A DNA stretch of 64,000 bases from Avena insularis (Eukaryota > Streptophyta > Magnoliopsida > Poales > Poaceae), in contig CM042691.1 of assembly GCA_023614405.1 (NCBI GenBank), forward strand, positions 181,198,927 through 181,262,926, given 5' to 3'. Each line of letters opens with the position of its first letter. Position 1 is the stretch's first letter. This document shows, piece by piece, positions 43,597 to 53,410 of the stretch. A program made the translations under genes and the position numbers. The notes under the pieces are model-generated. The model was not told where the DNA came from, ran no database searches, and saw only the letters and a list, made by a program, of their open reading frames with translations.

Positions 43597-44049
43597 TATC
43601 GTGGTATTTCCGACGAGTACGCCGTGGAGGGGTCCTCATAGAGCGTGTTTAGAGACGCGGGGTAAGCGGAAGTTCGGCGGGTATGAGGTAACACAGCTTA
43701 CCCAGGTTCAGATCCCACGACTATGGCGGGATCCTACTCCTGCTATAAATCACTATAATGCCAATACGCCAAGTTACAGGGATCGGTTCGCAGTGCGAGG
43801 TATGATTTGATTGGTGTCCTAAAGGCTCCCATAGGTCTGGCTTATATAGTCGCTAGGTCCTAGGGTTACAGGGAAAGTCCTAGCCGGACAGGTCACAAAG
43901 TACTACACAATACAAAACTAGTCTAATGTGCCTTGCACTCCAAGGCCTCCGTATTCATTTCTCATGGCCTTCATTTATCGGCATGGGCCACCTGGGTTAT
44001 CCGGATTAGAGACATGCTATGATGATACCCATATAGCATATCCCCAACA
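43597..44049 (-). repeat. 5' LTR of Tat-D
   Basis: 453 bp on minus, starting TGTTGGGGATATGC and ending ACCACGATA (original end probably GACA). It has the TATA box (CTTATATAGT on plus at 43,841) and the same CTAGGACCTAGC-like core as the Tat-A LTR. It inserts into a LINE; the flanking bases at 44,050-44,054 are TGATG. Confidence 0.88.
43841..43850 (-). promoter_or_regulatory. TATA box of the Tat-D LTR
   Basis: ACTATATAAG on the minus strand, at the same place as in the Tat-A LTR (CTATATAAG). Confidence 0.7.
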
Positions 44050-44343
44050 TGATGTCAGCTTGCATTCAAATTTGACAGTCATCTGAAAGTGAGATTGACT
44101 AATAATATGACCATTAAATTGAGAACCTTCCCGGATGATGATATGCCCACCAGAGTTAACCATAGATGGTTGATAAGCAAATTGATTTAGTCTTCTAGGA
44201 CGGAATTTTTTGATGTAGCTACTTTCAAAGTGCTCCCTCTTTGTTTCTTGCAAACATATAATGATGTAGTTGCATTGGTTAATTTTATCTGCAAGATCAT
44301 CACATCTTTCCTATGAATTAATACCTCTAATGTTCCAGTCCAT
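44050..44343 (-). pseudogene. LINE ORF2, N-terminal endonuclease fragment
   Basis: Reads MDWNIRGINS, a TAG, then ERCDDLADKINQCNYIIICL, QETKREHFESSYIKKF and so on. WNIRGIN and the LQETK block are hallmarks of the apurinic/apyrimidinic-type endonuclease of plant L1 LINEs, which nicks target DNA. The frame runs in register to the last codon before the Tat-D LTR (FECKLTS), so that insertion, not a deletion, ends it. Confidence 0.8.
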
Positions 44344-44971
44344 GATATATATTGCTCTATTCATAATCACCATATTGGTAGGTAGTGTTTGAGTGCCAGC
44401 TACTAGCACTCATAATCAGACACATCACAAGAACAACAGTCCATGAGGATAAGGACCAGGTAACTAGAGGCATAAAAATGCAAATGGGAAAACAAGATAG
44501 CAGAGATAACATATGCTGGCAGATAAGTGTGCCCAAGCACAGAATTACATGATCATTACAGCCATAGATAGATATAAATGTGCCATCCCACATATAAGGT
44601 TGATCCTGATAATAAATAAGTCTGATATAGAGATATTTAAGATAATTCAAACAGGGGAAATAAATATGATAGATAGCAGTGCAACAGCTGTCCCTGCACT
44701 TGGACATCCTGGGACAGTGATTACACATTATCATTGGACCTGTCCATATTCAGGTTTTATCTTCAGACACCTCCCTAGGAGGTATCTGGCAGAAGCTAGT
44801 CCCAATTGCCTGGATGGTGTCAACTGGCAGAGAAGGTGGTGGTGCTCTATCATTGTCCACAGCAATAGCTTCAAAGTGACCAGAAAGGTTTTATGTAGCC
44901 ATCCTAGAACTCACAACATGATCATCAGCAGCCTTTTGATTCTTGAATCCAGCATTGAGGTTGGCAATCCA

Positions 44972-47386
44972 CTAGCTCCTCCTAACATATTTGACAGTGT
45001 TGGGCTTAGGTTTCTTGCGTTTGGAGTTGGGAAAGTTTGTAGGTTTAGGTATCACAGCCATATCACTGTTAGAACTCTCAGACTGTGCAGGCAGGGGAAT
45101 GAAGCTTTTGCTAGATGACATGTTTAGTGGAGTGGCAGACTGATAGTTGGGATTGACAGTGGAAATATCCAGGTTGTACTTGACAGCATTATTGCCCATG
45201 TCATCAGCTTCAGTAATTTTCACAGTAGCACCAGTGATGCTGCTGCCAATAAGGCTAGGGATTTGCACTTGATCCTCTCCCATGAGACTAGAGAGCGGCT
45301 AGGCCAGATTGTTAAATGGGTCAATTGCATCATTGTTGTTGTGTGGCACAGGTATTTCAGGTTGCATGGGGGTGTATGTGCCTCAATGATAACATCATCA
45401 TTCAGAGCAGCAGGTGCAGCATTACCCATAGAAGCATAAATGGGTGCAACATTCATCTAAACAGGTTCAACATTTCCATCAAAGTTTTGGTTAAACTAAT
45501 TATCATGCCAGAATCCATGGTGCACCAGTGGCATTGGGTGTGGGTTTCCACCATGTGGTGGCAGTGGGTCTTCATCAACAGCATTGCCTCCTAGCATAGT
45601 AGTGGACAGTAGGACCATTGGGCATGTCTAGGTGTCGCCACTACCATCATCTACAACATTTCTCCCCACCACAATGATGAGAGGCAAGGTGTCCACATTA
45701 TAAGCACGAAATTTAACCAGGATCCTAGATCTATTAGACAGATCTTTGTTCCAGATAAGAAATCGACCATAAGGGGTGAAAATGCACATCACAGTGTCAG
45801 GTTCCCAAAGCTGCTAAAGATAGTTGAGTAACATGCACCAAACATCATGGGTAAATACAATAGAATGTCGATTGATACCACTATCCTCATTAAAAATCCT
45901 AAGCACACTGTCTCCTATGTAATAGGGCCTACCTCCGACTGCAGCATCTCTATCTATAATTGTAGCAAATCGTAAGCGAGTTGATCCCATAGCGCACCTA
46001 GACGTGCTCCTAACTTGCAGACCAAGACCATGGAGGAACTCACCGATAGTGGACACCGTGCCAATGAAATCAGCAGCATCAGGATCAGGCATCAGTGTTG
46101 CAATATCCCATTCATCCGCGTACAGAGGTGCATCACCACCTACGAACACATAGCCTTACTGAGTGCGTAGAGGTCCGGATGGTGCAGCATGCATACCCAC
46201 AGGGACGTGGTTGGTGGGATCGATGGGGTAGTTCACCATTGTTGGGCCAAGGGGGCTCAGAGGAGCTTGCTGATGGGGCAGTAGTAGGGTTTCTGTTCGG
46301 CGTGACAGAGGAAACAGGGGAGGCATAGAAGGCGATGAAGGTGGAGTTATCTGGGTAGTAGGTACACCAGAGCTTGGTTTACGCTGATAAATGAGTGTTT
46401 TGGTTTTTGATGCGAGACAAGATCAAGCTATGTGACTGTAATTATAGAACTTTCGGCATCGAATAGGATTGGTGCAACTATATGTCAGGTGCATATTCTC
46501 CGCCAGGCATCTATAGCATTTAAACTGATATGAAATAGGCCCATTGATGGGGTTATAATTCGAAATGGCAGGCGATATAAACGGGGTAGAATAATTTGAA
46601 AAATAATGTGCTTCATGACCGTTTCCGTGTGACCAAGCAGTTGCAAGCTCGATCAGATTCTGGTGATCATCCGATTGAGCGCTAGATGATGCAAAATGAG
46701 TGGGGCGTGATATAGAGTTTGCATATGATCTACTAGGCCCGATAGGAACAGATTTGTACCAGATATGCCATGATCATAGTTGGCAGAATGATAATGAGTG
46801 GGATGTTTACCTTGGTCAGTCTGTCTTGGGATCTTGGAACCTCTTTTGGATCAAACCATAGTCCATGCATTCTTTTTCTCGGTATACCATAGTTGTTCTT
46901 CACATTGCCAATTTGGACCTCCATTGCTCCATAGGTCAAAGTAACAAACGAATTCCTCTGATCTATATGATCTCATCTTGACAATAAGGATTCCAATAGC
47001 TTGGTAACAAACATCAAAAATGAATGTACGGTCATGTAGAGGAGAGACTTTGGTTTTGTCCCAGTCGGCTCCCAAACATGGCGAGATGGCATGGCTCACA
47101 TTAGCCGTAGAGATTTCAAATTTGGAGCAGCCAAATGAGATCACCAAGGAGCAACCAGACACAGGGGATATCAGATGAACTCGTGTAGAGAACATGTTAC
47201 CAACCTTGGATGCAAAAGCCTCACCATGTGATCGATCCAATGGATGGATCATCGTTAGCAGATCCATAAGTGGTGAACGGGGGTTATTGGATGTGGAGAG
47301 GAAGATGGTTGGATTAGGTCTCGTGGCCAGAGATGTGAGATTACCGGCGATAGGTCTACGGGAGGGGGGGTGGTGGGAGGCTCCAT
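44972..47386 (-). pseudogene. LINE ORF1 (zinc-knuckle, DUF4283-like) pseudogene
   Basis: The putative start MEPPTTPPPVDLSPV at 47,386 is followed by frames containing NMFSTRVHLISPVSGCSLVI and FIFDVCYQAIGILIVKMRS (47,267-46,851), the nucleic-acid-binding part seen in LINE ORF1 proteins. A zinc-knuckle-like segment CYRCLAENMHLTYSC is at about 46,475-46,520. A Pro-rich linker follows, then VSTIGEFLHGLGLQVRS, FATIIDRDAAVGGRPYYIGD (46,149-45,814) and a Lys-rich end (NSKRKKPKPNTVKYVRRS, about 44,980). RNA-binding chaperone role inferred from family. Many stops and frameshifts. Confidence 0.65.
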
Positions 47387-47399
47387 CAAGGTGATATAC

Positions 47400-48877
47400 C
47401 CTTTTCTTCCATGACCTCCACTTGCAATCAATCCTTTCTGAGTGTTCTCAACTCTAATGCAATATCGCTAAGTGACTCTCCAAATATTCTATTTTCATCC
47501 ATCGTGGAGGAAAACTCATCCACGACTCATACTTTATGTGCCTCATTTTTTAGAATACAAAATTGTAGTCCAACTCTCCATCGAATGGAGTATGGAATAT
47601 TGGATGACTATGAATAAAACACAAATATTGCAGAGAAGATCATCTTATTATGAGGATATCCCTCAAGCATGGGTATTAATCTATGAAGTTAGACCCTTCT
47701 TCTAAGTTCCACATCAAGCAACAAATTCCCCATGGTCATAAAAGACCTCAATGGGATAGGCCATAATCTACTAAGATATTTTCATGTAGACATCTAGACT
47801 AAGTTCATAATATGATTTCAATTCATAATTGAGCTCCCACTAAATTTTTCATCCCCTGGATGATTTTAGCGATCACACGATCCAAATTCACTATGCAAAC
47901 CCTGATCGTCACAGATGGCAACATAGCTTCAAAAGTAGACATTCTCCAATGTCAATCTCATCATCCATGTGACTCATGCACGACCTTTCGGTCTCTTGTG
48001 TTACCAGGCCATGTCTGCACATGCTAGGCTTGCTAATTCTAAATTGTGTGTACTGTAGTGCAACATGTCTTACACCCACCATATGCGAACGCATATATGT
48101 CTAACACCCGATCGTCATAGAGTGCCTCATTTCGGAGAAATTTCTTAGTGGTGCACACACAAGTGGAACACTATCTTTGGAATTATGAGGGATCATCTTA
48201 TCTAATATTCTATCGTTGAGTATCTAGTACAAGCACACAATAAGATGTTAAATAGGTATCAACACATTTATATTGTGATATGACATGGTCCTTCTTGCGC
48301 CTTGATCTCCATTGAGCGCTCCTGTATGATCTCGATCTTGCCACCGGTTTGACGCCAAGTCTATGACGCCACCAGTAGGTCATCCATCGGAAACAATGAC
48401 TATTACTACAGAACTTAGTAACATAAAAGTAAACTACTTTACCTTCATAACAACCAAGACCATATCAAATCACATGCCCTCCTACTAAATAAAGTTAGAT
48501 GCCTCTAGTTTATCATTTGCAAGTTTTATGTGGTTGTTAGGGCTTTCGCAATAGAACCATTTCTAATCTATGAACTTTGCAACCACAACATGGATCCAAA
48601 CAGTTGTCTCTACTACACCCCTTTAGGGGCCCTCTGTTGTAAATGCTATATCAACTATTTTATGAGAGACGGATACCCGCTAGCCACTTATATGGAACAA
48701 GTTGTATGTCGAGCATGGAACCAGTCTCGTGTACAGATATGCATAGGGTCGGTCCAGGCTACTTCATCAAACAATACCATGGTATAAATAAGTACACGTT
48801 ATAGGGTAACAACTAGAGGATCAATGCCTGCACAAACCAAGTGCTTACTGTCCGTACAACATCACCATGCATAGATC
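47400..48877 (-). other. Internal region of copia H (non-coding)
   Basis: AT-rich, stop-rich in all frames. It resembles the inverse of 36,320-37,900 in several blocks, and encodes no gag or pol. Confidence 0.6.
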
Positions 48878-48890
48878 GGCTCTGATACCA
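48878..48890 (-). other. Primer-binding site of copia H
   Basis: On minus: TGGTATCAGAGCC, complementary to initiator tRNA-Met. The solo LTR insertion separates it by 2.5 kb from its own LTR end (51,404). Confidence 0.88.
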
Positions 48891-48892
48891 CT

Positions 48893-51396
48893 TGAAAGGG
48901 CATGTATGCCCCCATGTGTGATTTTGGTAATTAATGACAATCTCTATGGACTAATCTATAAATTAAGTTTCACTTGTAGGTTTTTCCATTGGCATCGCTT
49001 GGACCATGTGTTGGTGTCAAGGTTGAAAGATGAAGAATTGTCCAAGGGCTTTGTGCTCATTGGAATCATCAAGAAAGAAGGAGCTTCAAGGTTGATAAAG
49101 GCATGTGCAAAGAGTTGCATCAAGATGGATCAACCTCAAGAAGGGATGAAGAAGGGAAAGCTCAAGATGCACCATCTATAGAAGATCTCATGCTTGAAGC
49201 TTCCCATCCTCGGTGATCATGGAGTGATGAATACAAGTTCAAAGAAGAGGTTTCCCCATGGAGTATGGGGGAGCAATTTGCAAGTCTTCATCAAGCAAGA
49301 GCGATCAAGAGCAATCAAGAAAGTTGTTCTATCTTGAGAAGGTCAAGACGGTCTACATCAAGCTCAAGTGGAATGCTGAAGGCAAAGGTATGGTTTTGAT
49401 AGGGCTTCTCTTTTGTCGGTCTCGTGTTGATAGTTGGGACACAGGATTTAGGATAAATAGCCGTACTATCAAGAGGGGCTCTCAAGCGGGTGTCTCGATC
49501 ACATCGTTCGGAGAGAGCTCAAACCTTTGCATATATAGCATCATCTTTGTTGGTTGTTAGTTGGTTCTTGTCAATGAGAGGATCTAGAGCTTGTGGTTAT
49601 CAGGATAACAAGCTCTAGTTCATCAAATAAGTATTTCCCTTGCATATCTTATTGTGGTGATCTTGGGAGTTTTCCGGCTCCACACCTTGGGAGATAAATC
49701 ACATATATATTCATGGTACTTTCTCCCTTTTTGATACCCAATATTTCTACATGTCATTATATTTCCAACAAAATTGGTTTCATCTCGTTTGGAGTTCGGA
49801 TGCAAAAGTTATTGCAGTTTTGGTTTCTAGAGTTTTTTTGACCGGAAGTTCCGGCTAGCAATCGGTAGTACCGCTAGGTAATTTTGCCGTCGGTAGTTCC
49901 GGTGAGAGTTCTGGTGCTTCTTCAGCTCACGTACTATATCATCTCAATTTTTTTGTTCTTAGTTAGCGTAATCTAGACTGGAAGTTGCACCAGAAATTCT
50001 GCTCGGGCCAAATTGCCGTTGGTAGTACCGGGTGAACTTCCGGTTCCACTTCTGCTCATGTACTATTACCCCTCAGTTTTATATGCTATATTTGTTGGAT
50101 ATTCAATCGGAATCTCTGGCGGTAGTACATCCCTCAATGGAAGTTCTGATGGACCGGTGGAAGTTCCATCCAGGGTAGTTTGTCTGTCTTTCGCATCGCA
50201 GTTCTTCTGACCGTTGGCTGGGTGCCACCAGAAGTTCCGGCCTCCCATAGAAAGTTCTGGCCAGGGTCATAAATGCCCAAATGGTCAGATCTGGGAGACC
50301 ATTAAAAGGGTATCCTCTTCCCCTTCGTGGGGACTAGCTCTTTTCTTGGTTTTTGGCTTTCTCTCTCTCCTCCATTTTTGACCTTTAAGAGCCTTCCCTC
50401 TCCCCTTTCCCTTCCTATGATTCTTCCATATTTTTAAGGGATTTGAGAGAGGATATATAGATCTACAATCCCCCCAACCCAAATCCCTTCTTTGGGAAGG
50501 AATCATTGGGATCTATATCTTGGAGAGTTTTGTGTTCTCCTCTTGTGTTCTTCCTACCTTATTCCCCCAATAGATTTTGTAGCTTTGTTGGAATTTGAGA
50601 GAGGACTTGCGCTTGCATTTTTTGCATAGGTTTGAGTTCCCCACGGAGATTTGGTGAGTACAAGCTTGTGGGATTGTTTCTCTTGGGTTCTTGGAACCCT
50701 AGACGATTGTGGTTGGTGTGTTGACTTCTTGTGGCCTCCATTGTGGAGTGGCCTCAATCTTGTGGCCAGTTGTGGCCTTGTTGCGTATTGTCGCTTTGTA
50801 GACTTTTGTGGCTTTGTTGTTCGGAGCCTCCAATTGAGTTGTGGAGATAGCCCCAACCTTGTACGGGTTTTGGTGACCGCCCTCAAGTGTCCCTTAGTCA
50901 ATCGTGAGTAGAACTTTGTGGAGAGCTCACGGGAGAATAGGGTGAGCCTTTTGTGGCGCCGGTGATTTTCATGCCTTCGCATCCGGGGTGAGGCCTTGTG
51001 TGGGCGTTGGGTGAGCATCGAGCCACCACACCCCGAGGTGAGCCATTTGTGGCGTTCAAAGAGCATTGCACCTCTCCAACAGAGACGTAGCTTCTTTGGA
51101 AGTGAACTTCAGGATAAAAATATTCCTCTCCGCGTCCATCGGTTATCTTTCAACCAAGACCTTTAGTTATGCGCTTTCCTTTGTGATAGCCATCGTGCTT
51201 GAAGTATTTCATCTTGTTATTACCTTGTTTCTTGTATTGCTTAGCATAGGTTGTTGGTGCACTTAGGTGAACCTAGTGGTTAGGTTTTTTTCTCAATAAA
51301 TTAAATGCTACTTGTATTCTGCATTTATTTGATCCTAAACCGTAATAATTTTAAAATAATATTCACCCCCTCTAGGTGACGTCCATTACACTTTCA
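48893..51396 (+). mobile_element. 2,504-bp solo LTR inserted at the PBS of copia H
   Basis: Flanked by the exact duplication CCACT (48,888-48,892 and 51,397-51,401). The ends are TGAAAGGGCATG and ACACTTTCA, with the inverted TGAAAG/CTTTCA. The start (GCCCCCATGTGTGATTTTGG) and the end (TTCACCCCCTCTAGGTGACG) are those of a common Triticeae LTR family. No PBS, coding region or second LTR, so it is a solo LTR. It includes a cluster of short palindromic phrases such as CGGAAGTTCCG and CGGTAGTACCG (49,840-50,270). Confidence 0.92.
49830..50270. repeat. Cluster of short palindromic motifs in the solo LTR
   Basis: Variants of CGG(A/T)AGTTCCGG and CGGTAGTACCG recur at least ten times (for example at 49,842, 49,862, 49,890, 50,018, 50,037, 50,118, 50,157 and 50,231), with irregular spacing. 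They may be binding sites or a decayed minisatellite. Confidence 0.65.
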
Positions 51397-51403
51397 CCAC
51401 TAT

Positions 51404-52081
51404 TGGGGTTCCAGTGCAGAAAACAAAAAATTCCTCCGACAGATCGCCCTAATGCCCAAGATCTATCTATTAGTAATGTAGTAACGGCCAAAGGTTTTGG
51501 ATACATACACTTATAGTTCGAAAGAGGTTAACATTCCAAGGGGAACGTGGTTGAATTAGTAGTGCTCATAGCCGATCTCAAGGTCGTGACGCTTCTCGCA
51601 AGTCACCTACTGCTCCATTGTGCAGTAGTCCGGCTCACGACATCCAAGGTGCCCGAAGTGTGGCCCCTCATGGTTTCATACATATATAGTGTATCATGAT
51701 GACCTATGGCTCCCTGATCCCTACCAAGAGTGCGGAAGTAAATCTTCATCTTGGAATCCCCGTAGCGCAATGACGCTCCACGGTGAAGAACTCCTTGTTT
51801 GCATAGCCCATACAAGGGGGCCACGGTCATAAGGGGGATAGAGAGACATAGAGGCAACCAGAGGCCTTCTCTTTGAGTGTGTTTAATCCCACCCAAGGAT
51901 ACACCCCTTTACATAGGCGGAGGGGGGCATGCCCTCTCCATTAGGTGCCCCATGTGGGACTAAATAAAATACAAAGAAAAATTGAAAACGAATCTCTACC
52001 GGTTGGTCTAGATTTCCCCAGCCCAGCACCGACGCAGCAAACAAAATGGGCCGCCCTCCCTTGTGCGCTCGACCCGCTGGC
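51404..52081 (-). repeat. 5' LTR of copia H (3' two-fifths)
   Basis: On minus it ends GTTTTCTGCACTGGAACCCCA, like the copia G LTR end (GTTTTCTATGCTGCGAACCC), followed by the AT-AG link to the PBS. It also shares the TAGATAGATCTTGGGCATTAG-like phrase. Truncated at 52,081 by the Tat-C 3' LTR. Confidence 0.8.
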
Positions 52082-52838
52082 TGTCGTCGGATTGTCGACA
52101 AGTACGCCCTAGGGGGTCCTAGTGGCGTTGGAAGGATGGGGTGTGAGACGTCGGATGTTCCAGGAGCGGTGAGCACAAGTTTACCCAGGTTCAGATCCGA
52201 CTGCGGTGATCGGATCCTACTCCTGCTAGCAACCCGGTAATATATCGACGTAAGCCGGATGTTACAATGGATTAAAAGATAGGTTCGCCTATGCGATTTG
52301 ATTGTTGTGGTTATTGTGTTATTGCCCTAAATGCTCCATAGGGCCGGTTTATATAGTCATCGGGGCCTAGGGTTACAGGGAGAGACCTATCCGGCTACAT
52401 TCCAGAGTCAATTTAAGGAGAACTGTAGGTCGGTGGATACCTAAGGAAACTCCGTTTCAATCCGCCCGCTGGCTGGGAGGCGCGCGTTAGCGCGCAAGCC
52501 ATTTTCTCGCTTGGAATGATTTTGCATCGACTTGCATCGAGAAGTTTTCTCCTGGAAGTTTTCGGAGTCTGGTTAACACTTTTTTTAGTATGAGATGCCT
52601 TGGAATCAGTCCCGTTAAGGACATGTTTTGTTGTTCATATGTCAAGGGCAATGTACAGCTTTGGACTACAAGTAATACTACAGGCCTAATTCGGTAACTC
52701 TTCTGGGCCTTGTCGTAGCCATAACTGGCTCCTCATCTTTCTCTGACTAGGCCGCCCGTGAAGTAAAGTTCTAACACGTTAGTGGGACACCCTGGTCAGC
52801 GAGTCCTATGCGTATACCCGGAAAATATATCCCCAACA
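52082..52838 (-). repeat. 3' LTR of Tat-C
   Basis: 757 bp, starting (minus) TGTTGGGGATATAT and ending GACGACA. The TATA box CTATATAAAC is at 52,347-52,356. It shares the GGTTCAGATCC and CCTACTCCTGCTA phrases (plus strand) with the other two Tat LTRs, but carries roughly 250-300 extra bases between 52,440 and 52,790. Confidence 0.88.
52348..52355 (-). promoter_or_regulatory. TATA box of the Tat-C LTR
   Basis: TATATAAA on minus, position-equivalent to the TATA boxes of the other Tat LTRs. Confidence 0.65.
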
Positions 52839-52851
52839 GTAGCCCCCAGAA
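52839..52851 (-). other. Polypurine tract of Tat-C
   Basis: On minus TTCTGGGGGCTAC immediately precedes the LTR start TGTTGGGG; the plus-strand DNA primer site. Near copies of this motif recur inside the element within aORF introns. Confidence 0.8.
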
Positions 52852-53410
52852 TTCTCCAAGAACTGAAGTCGAATAAATCGTCTAGCTTGATGGTTTCTTC
52901 GTCTTGAGAATCTTGAAGGGTTCCCGAAAACTTCTTTCATTGATGTAGGATTCCGAGTCAGTTGAGTCGGATATATTCTGCTCTGACCTTAATCTTTTCC
53001 CTGCTTGATTTTAAACATAAGCCGGATTTTACAGTGGCGTGCTGACTGACAACTTTACATGCCAGGTCCCATCACTGACAGGATTTCCATAAGCACGACC
53101 GTTGGTGGGTCCGTTCCTTACGGAATAGAACGATGTTTCAATGCCTGCACAAAAATCGAGGGGGCGGAAGAGTCGCGAGGAAGCTAACTCCCCCTCTCCT
53201 ATACGCATGGCGATAATCGCGCGTCTTACCGCATGAATCTTGACGGAGAATCAAATAAAAGGAGAGAAAACCCTTCTTCTCAGATTCACTTCTCCGTCAA
53301 TTCATTCATTGCTTCCTCGTACTCCTCGAGATTTCCGCACCAGTTCCAATCTGCACACCGTTGAGAAACAATTTCTCCTTCCCCCACCAGCCCATCTCCC
53401 TCCAAGAACT
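52852..53410 (+). other. Leader/promoter region of the Tat-C aORF
   Basis: 559 bp between the polypurine tract and the aORF ATG. It has no frame of note. A CTTCTTCTC-rich stretch and the CAAATAAAAGG motif (about 53,250) precede the start and could be the aORF promoter and 5' leader. Confidence 0.4.

Larger units (their letters stand above)
10890..44049 (-). mobile_element. Tat-D: Ty3/gypsy Tat-lineage element, nested and missing its 3' LTR
   Basis: Reads on the minus strand: 5' LTR (44,049-43,597), PBS (43,594-43,577), gag (43,583-41,312 continuing 32,163 to about 31,390), pol (to 27,709), then the convergent aORF on the plus strand (11,040-12,096 and 24,836-27,194). Two RNase H regions follow the RT, which is the mark of the Tat lineage (Retand/Ogre-like). 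The element is interrupted by a chromovirus (12,108-24,731) and by a solo LTR with its own insertions (32,169-41,306). The 3' LTR, its polypurine tract and the region next to the aORF start are lost at 10,890. Right flank: LINE endonuclease sequence, first five bases TGATG. Confidence 0.85.
44050..47386 (-). mobile_element. L1-type LINE, 5' portion (ORF1 and start of ORF2)
   Basis: Minus-strand non-LTR element. ORF1 region 47,386-44,972 is followed by the start of an ORF2 endonuclease (44,343-44,050), which is cut by the 5' LTR of Tat-D. The 3' part of ORF2 and the poly-A tail are not in the window; they would lie beyond the lost left end of Tat-D. The 5' end is put near 47,386 because copia H sequence begins just beyond; no TSD could be checked. 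Confidence 0.75.
47387..52081 (-). mobile_element. Copia H: Angela-like non-coding element, minus strand, twice interrupted
   Basis: 5' LTR end at 51,404-52,081 (the rest lies beyond the Tat-C insertion), PBS at 48,878-48,890, then internal DNA running left to about 47,390. The internal sequence is the reverse-orientation relative of copia G (shared CATGCATAGATC, CTCTAGTTTATC, GCAAGTTTTATGTGG-like phrases and the CTAGCCACTTAT region). A 2.5-kb solo LTR sits between LTR and PBS. No coding capacity. Confidence 0.75.

Noticed and set aside
50554..51066. 170-codon minus-strand ORF
   Set aside because: Within the 2.5-kb solo LTR, Lys/Arg/Thr-rich from G/T-rich plus-strand composition; no family features.
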